Shown here piece by piece: positions 51,731 to 60,236 of a DNA stretch of 64,000 nt (positions are counted from its first letter, which is position 1; every line of letters starts with the position of its first letter). The notes under the pieces were generated by a model that was given only the letters and a program-made list of their open reading frames with translations, had not been told where the DNA came from and did not search any database. The position numbers and the translations under genes are program-made. Origin of the DNA: JAFAGO01 sp031987605. Lineage in GTDB: Bacteria > Bacteroidota > Bacteroidia > Flavobacteriales > Weeksellaceae. Location of the stretch: assembly GCA_031987605.1 (NCBI GenBank), contig DALZZF010000004.1, positions 124,001 through 188,000 on the forward strand. Direction: 5' to 3'.

Positions 51731-53548
51731 TTAATCTTTCTTTTTAAACTCATATTCACCTGTACCGGAAACTTGTGTCATCGAAACCACTTTGCCATTC
51801 TCACGTTTGAAGACAAATGTAAAATCTGAAAATTCTTTCAACTTAAATTCATTTTCTTTGTAAGGAACAAGTTCGTAATCGGGTTGTCCGGGAACTGAAA
51901 TCATCAATTGATTCCCATTTTTTAAGAAAACACTTAAGATTGTTCCTGCGGATTCGTATTTACCTTCGTAGGTTTTTAATTTTTCTGGCTTATTAAGATT
52001 GGCATCAGCTTTTTTATTGAAAAACACTTCGCCTTCATCCAAAGAGATCGTAAATCCGTCAATATCACCTTGTGGATTGGTTCTGTAGTTTATTGAATAT
52101 TGCCCCAAATTTTCATCATTATCCGTATCAAAACGGTCGTAATGGTAATGATGCAAAGGCAATTCCATCGTATGAAATTTGAATTTCAAATCATTTCCAG
52201 ATTGTGAAATTTCAATAGTTCCGTAAGGTTCATTTTCAAAAGTTCCAAGATAATCTGCAATCGGATGAGAAGGTTTGGTATTTGAAATCTGGCTATTGCT
52301 GACTTTACTTCTGGCTTCTTTATCGGCTTTCTTGGCTTCAATATGATCTTTCAGTTTTCGTTCGCTCCAAGGTGTAAGCGAAAGTCCCAACAAACGTTCA
52401 TAAACGTTGTATGAAACAATATTGTACAAGGGCTGACTTTGATCCCCTATGACAAACACCACGACACCAATTTGCTCTTTGGGCATCATAGAAATCTGAG
52501 AATGCATCCCGTCAATATCTCCGCCGTGAAATAACAATAATTGCCCGCGATACGCCGCTGATTGCCTTCCCATACCATAATTCGAATTCAGTATTTCATT
52601 GTATTTTGATGAGTTGGAAAATGACAATCCTGGTTCTAGGGTCGCCTTTAAAACATCAGACGGAATCACCTGTTTTCCATTAAATTTTCCATCATCCATC
52701 AAAGCTGTTAACCAATGAGAAACCTCGTTGATATTGGAATAAATAGAACCAGCAGGTCCCATTCCGTTGACAAATTCAAAAATCGGAATTTCGTAAAGTG
52801 CCTCTGTATCTCTTTTTTCGTTGTAGGGAACGACGTAATCCCCGGAATTTTTCATTTGAGGAATTTCAAAACCAGAATGCGCCATTCCAAGGGGTTTGAA
52901 AATATTTGTCGTTACATAATCTTCCCAAGTTTTGCCACTTTTCAATTCGATAATTTCACCAACCGTTGCATACAGCAAATTATTATAGAGAAATTTAGTT
53001 CTCAGCGGTGCAGCCGGTTCCAGATATTTTATTTTATCAAAAATTTCTTTTCTCGTTGTGGTTGCTTTGTACCAAATCATATCGTGGCGGGAAATGCCTG
53101 TTCGGTGTCCCAGCATATCTCGAAGCGTTACGGTATTATTGAGTTCATCATTATAAAAATTTAATTCAGGAACAGCATTTTTTACAGGTTTGTCCCAAGT
53201 TAGTTTTCCTTCATTCACCAACATTCCCGCAGCAATCGCTGTAAATAATTTGGTATTGGAAGCAATTTGAAATAAAGTATTTGGCGTTACCGGAAGTTTT
53301 TTTCCATAATCCCGATAGCCGTATCCTTTTGCAAAAACGAGTTTTCCTTTATACACAATCCCGACACCAATTCCCGGACAGTTCCAGTCTTTAATGAGTT
53401 TGTTAGCATACTCATCAAACCCTTTCAGTTGTTTTTCTATATTGATGGGTTTAGCATCAACTTTTTTTGTTTCGGTCTTTTCTTGTGCAAAAATTGCATT
53501 GGCAGTAAAAAGAACGGCAAAAGCAAAAATGGTGGTTGTTTTTTTCAT
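51731..53548 (-). CDS. Serine hydrolase (beta-lactamase/D-Ala-D-Ala carboxypeptidase type), exported
   Basis: A 605-residue protein with a signal peptide (residues 1-21, ending FAQ). The serine-beta-lactamase-like domain has the SxxK motif in IASNTKLFTA (Ser and Lys about 95-98), the YxN motif in FLYNNLLYATVG and HGG in LLFHGGDIDGMHS. The last 150 residues form the C-terminal beta domain often annotated DUF3471. Members act as esterases, D-aminopeptidases or beta-lactamase-like proteins; the activity is not predictable. Confidence 0.9.
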   Translation of the reverse strand: MKKTTTIFAFAVLFTANAIFAQEKTETKKVDAKPINIEKQLKGFDEYANKLIKDWNCPGIGVGIVYKGKLVFAKGYGYRDYGKKLPVTPNTLFQIASNTKLFTAIAAGMLVNEGKLTWDKPVKNAVPELNFYNDELNNTVTLRDMLGHRTGISRHDMIWYKATTTRKEIFDKIKYLEPAAPLRTKFLYNNLLYATVGEIIELKSGKTWEDYVTTNIFKPLGMAHSGFEIPQMKNSGDYVVPYNEKRDTEALYEIPIFEFVNGMGPAGSIYSNINEVSHWLTALMDDGKFNGKQVIPSDVLKATLEPGLSFSNSSKYNEILNSNYGMGRQSAAYRGQLLLFHGGDIDGMHSQISMMPKEQIGVVVFVIGDQSQPLYNIVSYNVYERLLGLSLTPWSERKLKDHIEAKKADKEARSKVSNSQISNTKPSHPIADYLGTFENEPYGTIEISQSGNDLKFKFHTMELPLHHYHYDRFDTDNDENLGQYSINYRTNPQGDIDGFTISLDEGEVFFNKKADANLNKPEKLKTYEGKYESAGTILSVFLKNGNQLMISVPGQPDYELVPYKENEFKLKEFSDFTFVFKRENGKVVSMTQVSGTGEYEFKKKD

Positions 53549-53660
53549 TTGAATTGAATGGTTATTATTTTACTAATCCTATTTTTTATTTCATGTTTGT
53601 TGCTCAATCTTCCATATCGTTTTCAAAAACGATTATGTATCTATTGGTTTTAAAATTTTA

Positions 53661-53864
53661 TCATTCATTTTGATTGAAAAATATCGAAATCTGATCACCG
53701 GAGTAGAATTTTCCATCACTTTTTACATACAATGGGTTTTTAATATTGATAGTTCTCAAATATTCATCGTATTTTAGATCAGGATGCAGTGGAAACATTT
53801 CTTCAAGATACGCTTCAGGATCAGAGATAAGGGAAAAAATGCGGATTTTCGAAGGCAGCCCCAT
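53661..53864 (-). CDS. Small unknown protein
   Basis: A 67-residue protein (MGLPSKIRIFSLISDPEAYL to FYSGDQISIFFNQ) rich in aromatic and charged residues, with no signal peptide and no family I recognise. Its support is positional: TACATTTG, an exact -7 motif on the reverse strand, is 20 bases before the ATG. No RNA or protein evidence. It could be a degraded gene. Confidence 0.5.
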   Translation of the reverse strand: MGLPSKIRIFSLISDPEAYLEEMFPLHPDLKYDEYLRTINIKNPLYVKSDGKFYSGDQISIFFNQNE

Positions 53865-53884
53865 ACAATTATCAAATATTTATT

Positions 53885-53892
53885 CAAATGTA
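53885..53892 (-). promoter_or_regulatory. -7 element before the small unknown gene
   Basis: TACATTTG on the reverse strand matches TAnnTTTG. Confidence 0.4.
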
Positions 53893-54001
53893 AATATTCA
53901 TTTGATAACTATAGCGATTTCACTTAAAAATCATTCATTTTTTATCTATTCTCTAATTTTTTTGATTTAAGCCCAACAAAAACTCAATCTTCATCAAAAG
54001 A

Positions 54002-54448
54002 TTATTCTACATTCAAAATCAATTGGGAAATCGTATTTAAAGAGAAAAAATCATTTTCTCCCTTACCCAAAATTGCTTTTGCCAACGGTGATTCCGGAGA
54101 AATACAGAAAATTTTATGACCGCCAAAAACCACTTCACCCAAAGAAACTGAAATGTAAAAAAGTCCTTTTTGCGTTTTTACCAAAGCACCTTTCTCCACT
54201 TTTTGAAGTGCTGAAGTCCGGATATTCTTCAAAAACTCTTGCTGTTGAAAAAGAACATTCAACTGAATTTGCAAATGATTGATTTCCTGCTGCAGCATTT
54301 CACGACCGGTTTCGTATTTATCGCCCATTGAGGATTTTGTATCGTTGTTGGATGCGCGGGTTTCATCGATCAGATTTTCAAAATATTTAATTTTTTCTGA
54401 AAGCAGACGGGTCAGGTAAAGATGCAGTTCTTCTTTGGAAATCTTCAT
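54002..54448 (-). CDS. GreA/GreB C-terminal-like protein
   Basis: A 148-residue protein. Residues about 20-75 are predicted helical and could form a coiled coil (TGREMLQQEINHLQIQLN). The C-terminus CISPESPLAKAILGKGENDFF is very close to the GreA/GreB signature SPxSPLGxALLGxxxGD of the FKBP-like domain. So it may bind RNA polymerase near the secondary channel. The usual acidic tip of the Gre coiled coil is not clear (MGDKYETG is the only candidate), so cleavage-factor activity is doubtful. Third in the DUF72 operon. Confidence 0.7.
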   Translation of the reverse strand: MKISKEELHLYLTRLLSEKIKYFENLIDETRASNNDTKSSMGDKYETGREMLQQEINHLQIQLNVLFQQQEFLKNIRTSALQKVEKGALVKTQKGLFYISVSLGEVVFGGHKIFCISPESPLAKAILGKGENDFFSLNTISQLILNVE

Positions 54449-54453
54449 AAAAA

Positions 54454-55086
54454 TTATTCAACATTAATTTTCAGTTTGGGCGTTTTTCCGGTGATTGATT
54501 TTATTTTTCCTCTTTGTGAAGTTCCGAAAGTATCTTCCCAATACAGAATTTTTGTATTGCCTACAAATGTAAGCTGATATATTGTCGCTGTGCTGAACAT
54601 TTCTCCACCGTATTGCATTTTTATACTATTGAAACTTTTGAGTCTGCCGTATTTTTTATCATCGGTAAATTCATTGTCGTAATACTGAATCAATACATCA
54701 CCAACCTTTCGCAACTTCCCGTCTTTAAAGGAAAACTGATGTTTATAATAGTCCAATGTAACATTTCCTATTTTGCTGGGTTTTCCGGTCTGATCTTCAT
54801 TAAAATTATCAAAATATTCAACTGTGAGATTTCCGATTTGTTTTATTTTTCCCGAAATTCTTACCGACGAATAATCATAATAATACTCGTAATTTCCTTC
54901 AAACTGATCGGGTGAAAAAGAAAGCAGATTTCCCTGTTCATCAATTTTGAAGTTGATTTTACCGGTTTTCAGTTCATAATATTTTAGTATTCCCGTTTGT
55001 GAAATTACGGTGGTTAACTCAAAATCCTGCGCTTTTGCGAAAAAGAAAAACAGCAGCAGAAAAAGTGATAAAATCCTGATTTTCAT
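54454..55086 (-). CDS. Unknown exported repeat protein
   Basis: A 210-residue protein with a signal peptide (ILSLFLLLFFFFAKAQ). The mature part is built of about four repeats of roughly 25-30 residues with the pattern (K)xIGNxxxxYYD: GNLTVEYFDNF, GNVTLDYYKHQ, GDVLIQYYDNE and NSIKMQYGG. A beta-meander is likely. Its start overlaps the stop of the DUF72 gene by one base (TAATG), so the two are coupled. The function is unknown. Confidence 0.75.
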   Translation of the reverse strand: MKIRILSLFLLLFFFFAKAQDFELTTVISQTGILKYYELKTGKINFKIDEQGNLLSFSPDQFEGNYEYYYDYSSVRISGKIKQIGNLTVEYFDNFNEDQTGKPSKIGNVTLDYYKHQFSFKDGKLRKVGDVLIQYYDNEFTDDKKYGRLKSFNSIKMQYGGEMFSTATIYQLTFVGNTKILYWEDTFGTSQRGKIKSITGKTPKLKINVE

Positions 55087-55973
55087 TAAAATAAACTTGG
55101 ATTTTCAGCAGCTAATTGCGGAACAGGAAGTTGTGTTTCCCAGTTATCATTCAGGTTTTTAATGAAATGTGCGGACAATAGCGGCGATGCTTTCTCAATA
55201 TTCTGATGCACAAAGAAATAAGCGTTTTCCAGACCTGCTTTTTTCCATTCCGTTAAGCGTTCCAGCCAATCATCCAGTCTTTGGTAATCGCTTTCATCAT
55301 TTGCCCCGACATAACGGATAAAAGCAGTTGACGTGGTTAAGCGCATATGTAGCATATCGCGTCTTCCGGCAGTATCCACAATAATATTGGTGATGTTGTA
55401 TTGGGTAAAAAGTTCGCAAATGGTTTTGAACACTTCCTCATCGCTAAACCATTCGGAATTCCTCAGTTCAATAGCCAAAGGAATTTCTCGTGGCCAATTT
55501 TGAACAAATTTTTCCAGACGGTCGTAATCTTTCGGTTTGAAATTATCATGCAACTGCAGAAAAGCCATTCCCAGTTTTTCGTTGAAATTTAGAATAGAAG
55601 TCGCGAATTGTGTAACCACATCATCAATATTTAAAAGTCTGCGAAAATGCGAAACGGTATTCGTAATTTTCGGAAAAAATTTAAAATCTGCCGGCGTTTT
55701 CTCTGCCCATGTTTTCACCTGATCCGGACTTGGCATTCCGTAAAAAGTGGCGTTCAACTCAATGGAATTGAATTGGGTGGCGTAGTACGTGAGTTCATCT
55801 TTTGTTCCTTTTGGATAGAAACCTTTCAAATCGGTTTTGTTCCATTTAGCACAGCCAATGGCGATATTTTGTAATCCTTTTTTATTTTTTTCAAGAATAA
55901 TGCGGGTTTCCGGATGATCTTTTGGCAATGTAAAATCAACCAGTGAAGGATCTTCCACCTGTCCGAATTTCAT
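55086..55973 (-). CDS. DUF72 domain-containing protein
   Basis: A 295-residue TIM-barrel protein of the DUF72 (YecE-like) family: IAIGCAKWNKTDLKGFYP near the N-terminus, TQFNSIELNATFYGMP, ADFKFFPKIT, LAIELRNSEWF and TAFIRYVGAN. The family is widespread and essentially uncharacterised. It leads the operon with the repeat protein and the GreA-like gene. Confidence 0.9.
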   Translation of the reverse strand: MKFGQVEDPSLVDFTLPKDHPETRIILEKNKKGLQNIAIGCAKWNKTDLKGFYPKGTKDELTYYATQFNSIELNATFYGMPSPDQVKTWAEKTPADFKFFPKITNTVSHFRRLLNIDDVVTQFATSILNFNEKLGMAFLQLHDNFKPKDYDRLEKFVQNWPREIPLAIELRNSEWFSDEEVFKTICELFTQYNITNIIVDTAGRRDMLHMRLTTSTAFIRYVGANDESDYQRLDDWLERLTEWKKAGLENAYFFVHQNIEKASPLLSAHFIKNLNDNWETQLPVPQLAAENPSLF

Positions 55974-56011
55974 AAGCGTTCAAAGTTTAAGGTTCGAGGT
56001 TTAAAGGTAAC

Positions 56012-56047
56012 AAAAAACCTTCAGGATTTTGAAATTCCTGAAGGTTT
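56012..56047 (-). terminator. Rho-independent terminator of nrdA
   Basis: aaaccttcagga and tcctgaaggttt form a perfect twelve-pair stem, followed on the reverse strand by six U residues; 19 bases past the nrdA stop. Confidence 0.85.
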
Positions 56048-56065
56048 GTAGAGATAAAATTTCTT

Positions 56066-57721
56066 TTAGGCTTCGCAGCTTGAACATGTAACAAAGTTCA
56101 CCATCAATTCTTTTGATACGGATGAACTTCTTTGATAATACAATGTTTTCACGCCTTTTTTCCATGCTTCGATGTACAGGAAATTCACATCTTTTACCGG
56201 CATTGTGGAAGGAATCTGAAGATTCAGGGATTGCGCCTGATCGATATATTGCTGTCTTTGTGCGGCCTGAGAAATAATTTCCATCGGAGAAATTTCGCGG
56301 AAGGTTTTGAATACGGCCTTTTCGTCGTCGGTTAATTCCTTCAAATGTTGTACAGAACCGTGGTTCAGCATAATGGTTCTCCATGTTTCTTCATTATCCA
56401 AACCTTTTTCTTCCAGCAATTTTGCGAGGTATTTGTTTTTGCGCATAAAGTTTCCTTTTGCCAAACCTGCTTTGTAATAATTGGAGGCAAAAGGTTCAAT
56501 TCCCGGTGAAGTTTGCCCCAAAATTGCGGAACTGGAAGTGGTGGGAGCAATCGCCATCAATGTGGTATTTCTCACTCCGTATCCTTTCAGCATGTCTGGT
56601 TCACCGTAAATATTGGCCAATTCTTTGGAGGCGATTTCTGCCTGTTCTTTAATATGGCGGAATGCTCTTGCATTGAACTGTGTTGCCTGAAAACTTTCAA
56701 AAGGAATCATATTTTTCTGCAGATAGGAATGGTATCCCAAAACGCCCAAACCTAAAGCTCTGTGGCGCATTGCAAAATTTCTGGCTCCCTGAAGATAATA
56801 ATTTCCTTCTGTCTTTTCGATGAATTCGGAAAGCACAGCATCAAGGAAATAAATCGCCAATTGTACGGCGTTGGTATCTTTCCACTCGTCAAAAAGTTCA
56901 AGATTCATGGACGAAAGGCAGCAGATGAACGATTCGTCTCTGGTGGAAGGCAGCATAATTTCGGAGCAAAGATTACTTGCATTCACGGTTAATCCTGCAT
57001 CTTTATATACTTGTGGTTTGTTGCGGTTTACGTTATCAGTAAAGAAAATATACGGAAGTCCTTTTTGCTGACGGCTTTCCAGAACTTTTGCCCAGATTTT
57101 GCGTTTTTCCATATCACCATCAATCATATCCTGCATCCAGTAATCCGGCACGCAAACTCCGGTAAAGAGATTTTGAATCGGATTTCCGATGTCTTTAATT
57201 TTCAGAAATTCATCAATATCACCGTGGTCGATATCCAGATAGGCTGCAAATGCACCGCGGCGAACGCCACCCTGAGAAACCACATCCATGGAAGTATCGA
57301 ATAATTTCATAAAGGAAACCGCTCCGGAAGATTTTCCGTTATCGGTAACGGCAGTTCCGCGGTGACGAAGTTCTCCGAAATATCCGGAAGTTCCACCCCC
57401 GATTTTGGTTTGCATAATCACCTCGCCCATTTTATGCGTAATTCCTTCAATACTGTCCGGAATATGCACATTGAAGCAGGAAATCGGTAATCCGCGTTGC
57501 GTTCCCATATTCGCCCAAACCGGTGAAGAAAAACTGATCCAGCCTTTTACAATCATTTCTTTAAAAGCAGGCTGTAATTCCGGTTTATACAGTCTTTTTG
57601 CGGCAGCAGTGGTAATTCTGTCAATAGCACCTTCTACGGTTTCGCCTTTCAGAAGGTATCCTCTGTTGAGCATTTGCTCGGATTCTTCATTTAACCACCA
57701 AATATCTAATTGTTCTTCCAT
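56066..57721 (-). CDS. nrdA: Ribonucleoside-diphosphate reductase alpha subunit (class I), short form
   Basis: The catalytic subunit of class I ribonucleotide reductase. It lacks the ATP-cone: the 551 residues begin with MEEQLDIWWLNEESEQML, and an in-frame stop precedes the start. The first active Cys is in PISCFNVHIPDS (Cys82). NLCSEIMLP near residue 255 and the C-terminal CSSCEA (Cys546, Cys549) supply the other redox Cys. Residues CCLSSMNLELF mark the active-site loop. It is downstream of nrdB with 351 repeat-filled bases between. Confidence 0.95.
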   Translation of the reverse strand: MEEQLDIWWLNEESEQMLNRGYLLKGETVEGAIDRITTAAAKRLYKPELQPAFKEMIVKGWISFSSPVWANMGTQRGLPISCFNVHIPDSIEGITHKMGEVIMQTKIGGGTSGYFGELRHRGTAVTDNGKSSGAVSFMKLFDTSMDVVSQGGVRRGAFAAYLDIDHGDIDEFLKIKDIGNPIQNLFTGVCVPDYWMQDMIDGDMEKRKIWAKVLESRQQKGLPYIFFTDNVNRNKPQVYKDAGLTVNASNLCSEIMLPSTRDESFICCLSSMNLELFDEWKDTNAVQLAIYFLDAVLSEFIEKTEGNYYLQGARNFAMRHRALGLGVLGYHSYLQKNMIPFESFQATQFNARAFRHIKEQAEIASKELANIYGEPDMLKGYGVRNTTLMAIAPTTSSSAILGQTSPGIEPFASNYYKAGLAKGNFMRKNKYLAKLLEEKGLDNEETWRTIMLNHGSVQHLKELTDDEKAVFKTFREISPMEIISQAAQRQQYIDQAQSLNLQIPSTMPVKDVNFLYIEAWKKGVKTLYYQRSSSVSKELMVNFVTCSSCEA

Positions 57722-57796
57722 AATTTCTTTGTTAAGCGAGGTTATTTAATTTTTTATAGGGAGCATTTTCATTCATGCTTCGTTTGGACTGTTGGT

Positions 57797-57901
57797 CCCG
57801 CTTTCCGCTGTATCTTTTTTGTTATTGCGCAGGAAGGGAAGCTATCCGTTCGGAAATTTCTGCACTCGCAATCACAAAAAAGGATGCCGCTACAATCGGG
57901 G
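57797..57901. repeat. 105-bp hairpin element
   Basis: The ends cccgctttccgctg and the complement of ccgctacaatcggg pair imperfectly. Tgttattgcg and cgcaatcaca, further in, pair at nine of ten positions, and runs of T and A continue the stem between. The whole element can fold into one long stem. Confidence 0.6.
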
Positions 57902-57943
57902 CTAAAATCCGGTTTTGGTTCTTCGTTTGAACTTTTTTGGAAT

Positions 57944-57974
57944 CCCTGTCAAGGTTTTGAACCTTGACAAGGCT
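57944..57974. repeat. Perfect hairpin of the aacctt type
   Basis: cctgtcaaggtt and aaccttgacaagg pair, with a T-run only on the plus strand. Related in layout to the hairpin at 51687-51721. Possibly a terminator or a mobile hairpin. Confidence 0.55.
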
Positions 57975-58009
57975 GTTTTTTGATTCTTTAAAGATGCTTC
58001 AGCATGGCA

Positions 58010-58049
58010 TCTCTAATACTATTCTTTTCGACGCTCGCTTCGCTCGCGC
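58010..58049 (-). repeat. 40-bp dispersed repeat, copy 1
   Basis: The reverse complement agrees with 61517-61556 at 38 of 40 positions, including gcgcgagcgaagcgagcg and agaatagtattagaga. Two copies with no coding role. Confidence 0.8.
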
Positions 58050-58072
58050 CGCCACCTTTATTTCCCCAATCT

Positions 58073-59050
58073 TTAATCAAAAAGATCGTTTGCGGTAATA
58101 CTTTTATCGTGTTTGGTATAATCGACTGGTCTTTTGGCAAAGAAATCATCCAGAGAATTGGCAAAGACTTCCTCTTCGAACCATACCATTGGACGGTATT
58201 GTTCAGGCGTTACATTATACCGTGTTTGCATATTGATTTTCTTCAAACTGTCGTCTACTCTGTATTTCATGAAATTCAGGAGATTTTCTTTGGAAACATT
58301 ATCAATTTCGCCCATTTCAAAAATCCAGTCCAGAATTTCACTTTCTTTCTGAATTGATTCATCAACCAGTGTATAAATATCTTCGATATCGCTGTCGGTT
58401 AATAATTCCGGCTGCTCTTCTCTGATTTTATTGATAAGATAAATTCCGGCATTGGCATGAATCTGCTCATCCACGGAAGTCCAGCCGATAATATTGGAAA
58501 CATTTTTCATGAAACCTTTAAACCTTGTAAAAGAAAGAATGATGGCAAACTGGGAGAACAGGGACACATTTTCCACCAGAATACTGAACAGCAAAAGAGA
58601 CGAGACGTATTCTTTCGGAGTGGTGGAATTGGCGTGTTTCAGCACATTGGCCAGGAATTCTATTCTTCCTTTCACGGCAGGAACTTCGATTACTTTATTG
58701 AATTCTTCATTATATCCCAATACTTCCAAAAGTCTGGAATAGGCTTCGGAATGGCGGAATTCACACTCTGCAAAAGTAGCACCCAATCCGTTTAGTTCAG
58801 GTTTTGGCAGATGATGATAAAGGTTTCCCCAGAATGTTTTCACGTTTACTTCGATCTGAGCGATAGCCAAAAGCGCATTTTTAACCGCATTTTTTTCATG
58901 GGGTTCCAACTGAGAATGGAAATCCTGCACATCGGCAGTAAAATCTACTTCGGAATGTACCCAAAAAGCCTTGTTGATGGCTTCTGTAAATTGCAGTACT
59001 TCCGGATATTCAAACGGTTTATAACTCACTCTTTTCTCGAAGATTCCCAT
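58073..59050 (-). CDS. nrdB: Ribonucleoside-diphosphate reductase beta subunit (class I)
   Basis: The radical-generating di-iron subunit, 325 residues. The metal and radical positions follow E. coli: Glu67 in AIAQIEVNV, then Glu97-x2-His100 and Tyr104 in ECEFRHSEAYSRL, with the spacing of E. coli Glu115, His118 and Tyr122. Later metal ligands lie in WTSVDEQIHANAG. No N-terminal ATP-cone is present, unlike some Bacteroidota NrdB proteins. Three DnaA-box-like sites lie upstream. Confidence 0.95.
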   Translation of the reverse strand: MGIFEKRVSYKPFEYPEVLQFTEAINKAFWVHSEVDFTADVQDFHSQLEPHEKNAVKNALLAIAQIEVNVKTFWGNLYHHLPKPELNGLGATFAECEFRHSEAYSRLLEVLGYNEEFNKVIEVPAVKGRIEFLANVLKHANSTTPKEYVSSLLLFSILVENVSLFSQFAIILSFTRFKGFMKNVSNIIGWTSVDEQIHANAGIYLINKIREEQPELLTDSDIEDIYTLVDESIQKESEILDWIFEMGEIDNVSKENLLNFMKYRVDDSLKKINMQTRYNVTPEQYRPMVWFEEEVFANSLDDFFAKRPVDYTKHDKSITANDLFD

Positions 59051-59086
59051 AGTCTAAAAATTCTTTTTCGGTTAAACATTACTTAT

Positions 59087-59095
59087 TGTGGAAAA
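59087..59095 (-). promoter_or_regulatory. DnaA-box-like site 1 (TTTTCCACA)
   Basis: The reverse strand reads TTTTCCACA, one mismatch from the TTATCCACA consensus; 37 bases upstream of the nrdB start. Confidence 0.45.
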
Positions 59096-59145
59096 AGTAA
59101 AAAACATCAGTAATAAACTGATTTTTAATATAAAAGAAAACCAAA

Positions 59146-59154
59146 TTATCCACA
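59146..59154 (+). promoter_or_regulatory. DnaA-box-like site 2 (TTATCCACA)
   Basis: An exact consensus DnaA box, 96 bases upstream of nrdB. The same word occurs once inside a gene at 8334-8342, so chance alone can produce it. Confidence 0.5.
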
Positions 59155-59257
59155 AAATTTTATTTCCCTCTCATCATCTGACGAAAAACAAAAATAGAAA
59201 ATGAGGTTCGATTTTGAAAGCCCGAAATATTAAATCTCTGGCTTTTAGCACCAAAAG

Positions 59258-59266
59258 TTTTCCACA
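59258..59266 (+). promoter_or_regulatory. DnaA-box-like site 3 (TTTTCCACA)
   Basis: One mismatch from the consensus; 208 bases upstream of nrdB. Confidence 0.4.
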
Positions 59267-59474
59267 ATCACACAGACAAGGCAGTATCAAATACTTTAAG
59301 AAAATTTTTGTTTAAAAATAGACTTCGGTACTTTTTTAAAATTAAACAGTTATACAAAATCTCTTTATTTAAAACACAAAAACATTAAACATTAATTCCA
59401 AAAAAACTAAAGAATCCTTTTGTAACAATTTTAACATTCACCGTACTTATAGGATACAAAATGATTCCAAATTC

Positions 59475-60164
59475 ATGTTAGTTATTCAAGATCTTCATAA
59501 ATCGTACGATACCGGAAAGAGCAAACTCCATGTATTGAAGGGCATTAACCTTAATATTTCGGAGGGCGAATTCGTTTCCATTATGGGAAGTTCAGGATCG
59601 GGAAAGTCCACGCTGCTCAACATCATCGGGATTCTGGACGAAAAAGACAGTGGAATTTATGAACTGGACGGAATTCCCATTGAACATCTGAACGAAGTAA
59701 AAGCCGCCGAATACAGAAGCCGGTTTTTGGGATTTGTATTTCAGTCCTTTAATCTAATCGGTTACAAAACTGCATTGGAAAATGTTGCGCTGCCACTCTA
59801 TTACCAGAATGTTTCCCGAAAAGAAAGGAATCTGAAAGCACAGGAATATCTGGAAAAAGTAGGGCTTGGACCGTGGGCAAATCATTTACCCAACGAACTT
59901 TCAGGAGGGCAGAAACAAAGGGTTGCCATTGCAAGAGCATTGATTACCAATCCCAAAGTAATCCTCGCCGATGAACCAACCGGAGCTTTGGACAGCAAAA
60001 CCACCTACGATATTATGAAACTCCTTCAGGAAATCAACAACGACGGAAAAACCATAATCGTGGTAACACACGAACCGGATGTTGCCGCACAAACGAAACG
60101 AAACGTGGTGCTGAAAGACGGCATTATCGAAAGCGATGAATTTATTAACCAGTTGGTTTTATAG
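59475..60164 (+). CDS. ABC transporter ATP-binding protein (MacB/LolD type)
   Basis: A 229-residue ATPase. Walker A is GSSGSGKSTLL (37-47), the signature is LSGGQKQRVAIARA (about 140-153), Walker B is VILADEPTGALD and the H-loop is VTHEPDVAA. The sequence YRSRFLGFVFQSFNL is typical of the MacB/LolD/FtsE group that drives mechanotransmission rather than substrate channels. It heads the operon with two permeases and an adaptor, and it is predicted to power export through an outer-membrane channel. Confidence 0.94.
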   Translation: MLVIQDLHKSYDTGKSKLHVLKGINLNISEGEFVSIMGSSGSGKSTLLNIIGILDEKDSGIYELDGIPIEHLNEVKAAEYRSRFLGFVFQSFNLIGYKTALENVALPLYYQNVSRKERNLKAQEYLEKVGLGPWANHLPNELSGGQKQRVAIARALITNPKVILADEPTGALDSKTTYDIMKLLQEINNDGKTIIVVTHEPDVAAQTKRNVVLKDGIIESDEFINQLVL

Positions 60165-60190
60165 ATGTGAGATATGAGATACGAGATGTG
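60163..60190. repeat. Short degenerate gagatNt heptamer repeat
   Basis: Four near-copies of gagatat and gagatgt follow the ATPase stop, the same heptamer as at 3175-3208. Confidence 0.45.
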
Positions 60191-60236
60191 CTTTTCTCAT
60201 TAGCTCAAAACCTTAACCCTTAAACTTGAAATAAAA

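Larger units (their letters stand above)
57722..58072. other. Repeat-filled spacer between nrdB and nrdA
   Basis: No gene is visible in these 351 bases. They hold the hairpin element at 57797-57901, the hairpin 57944-57974 and one copy of the 40-bp dispersed repeat (58010-58049). Such a long, structured spacer may make nrdA expression independent of nrdB. Confidence 0.6.
59051..59474. other. Intergenic regulatory stretch between nrdB and the ABC system
   Basis: No gene is seen in these 424 bases of AT-rich DNA. They contain three DnaA-box-like sequences and should hold the nrdB promoter and the promoter of the ABC operon; no exact TAnnTTTG could be assigned. Confidence 0.55.
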
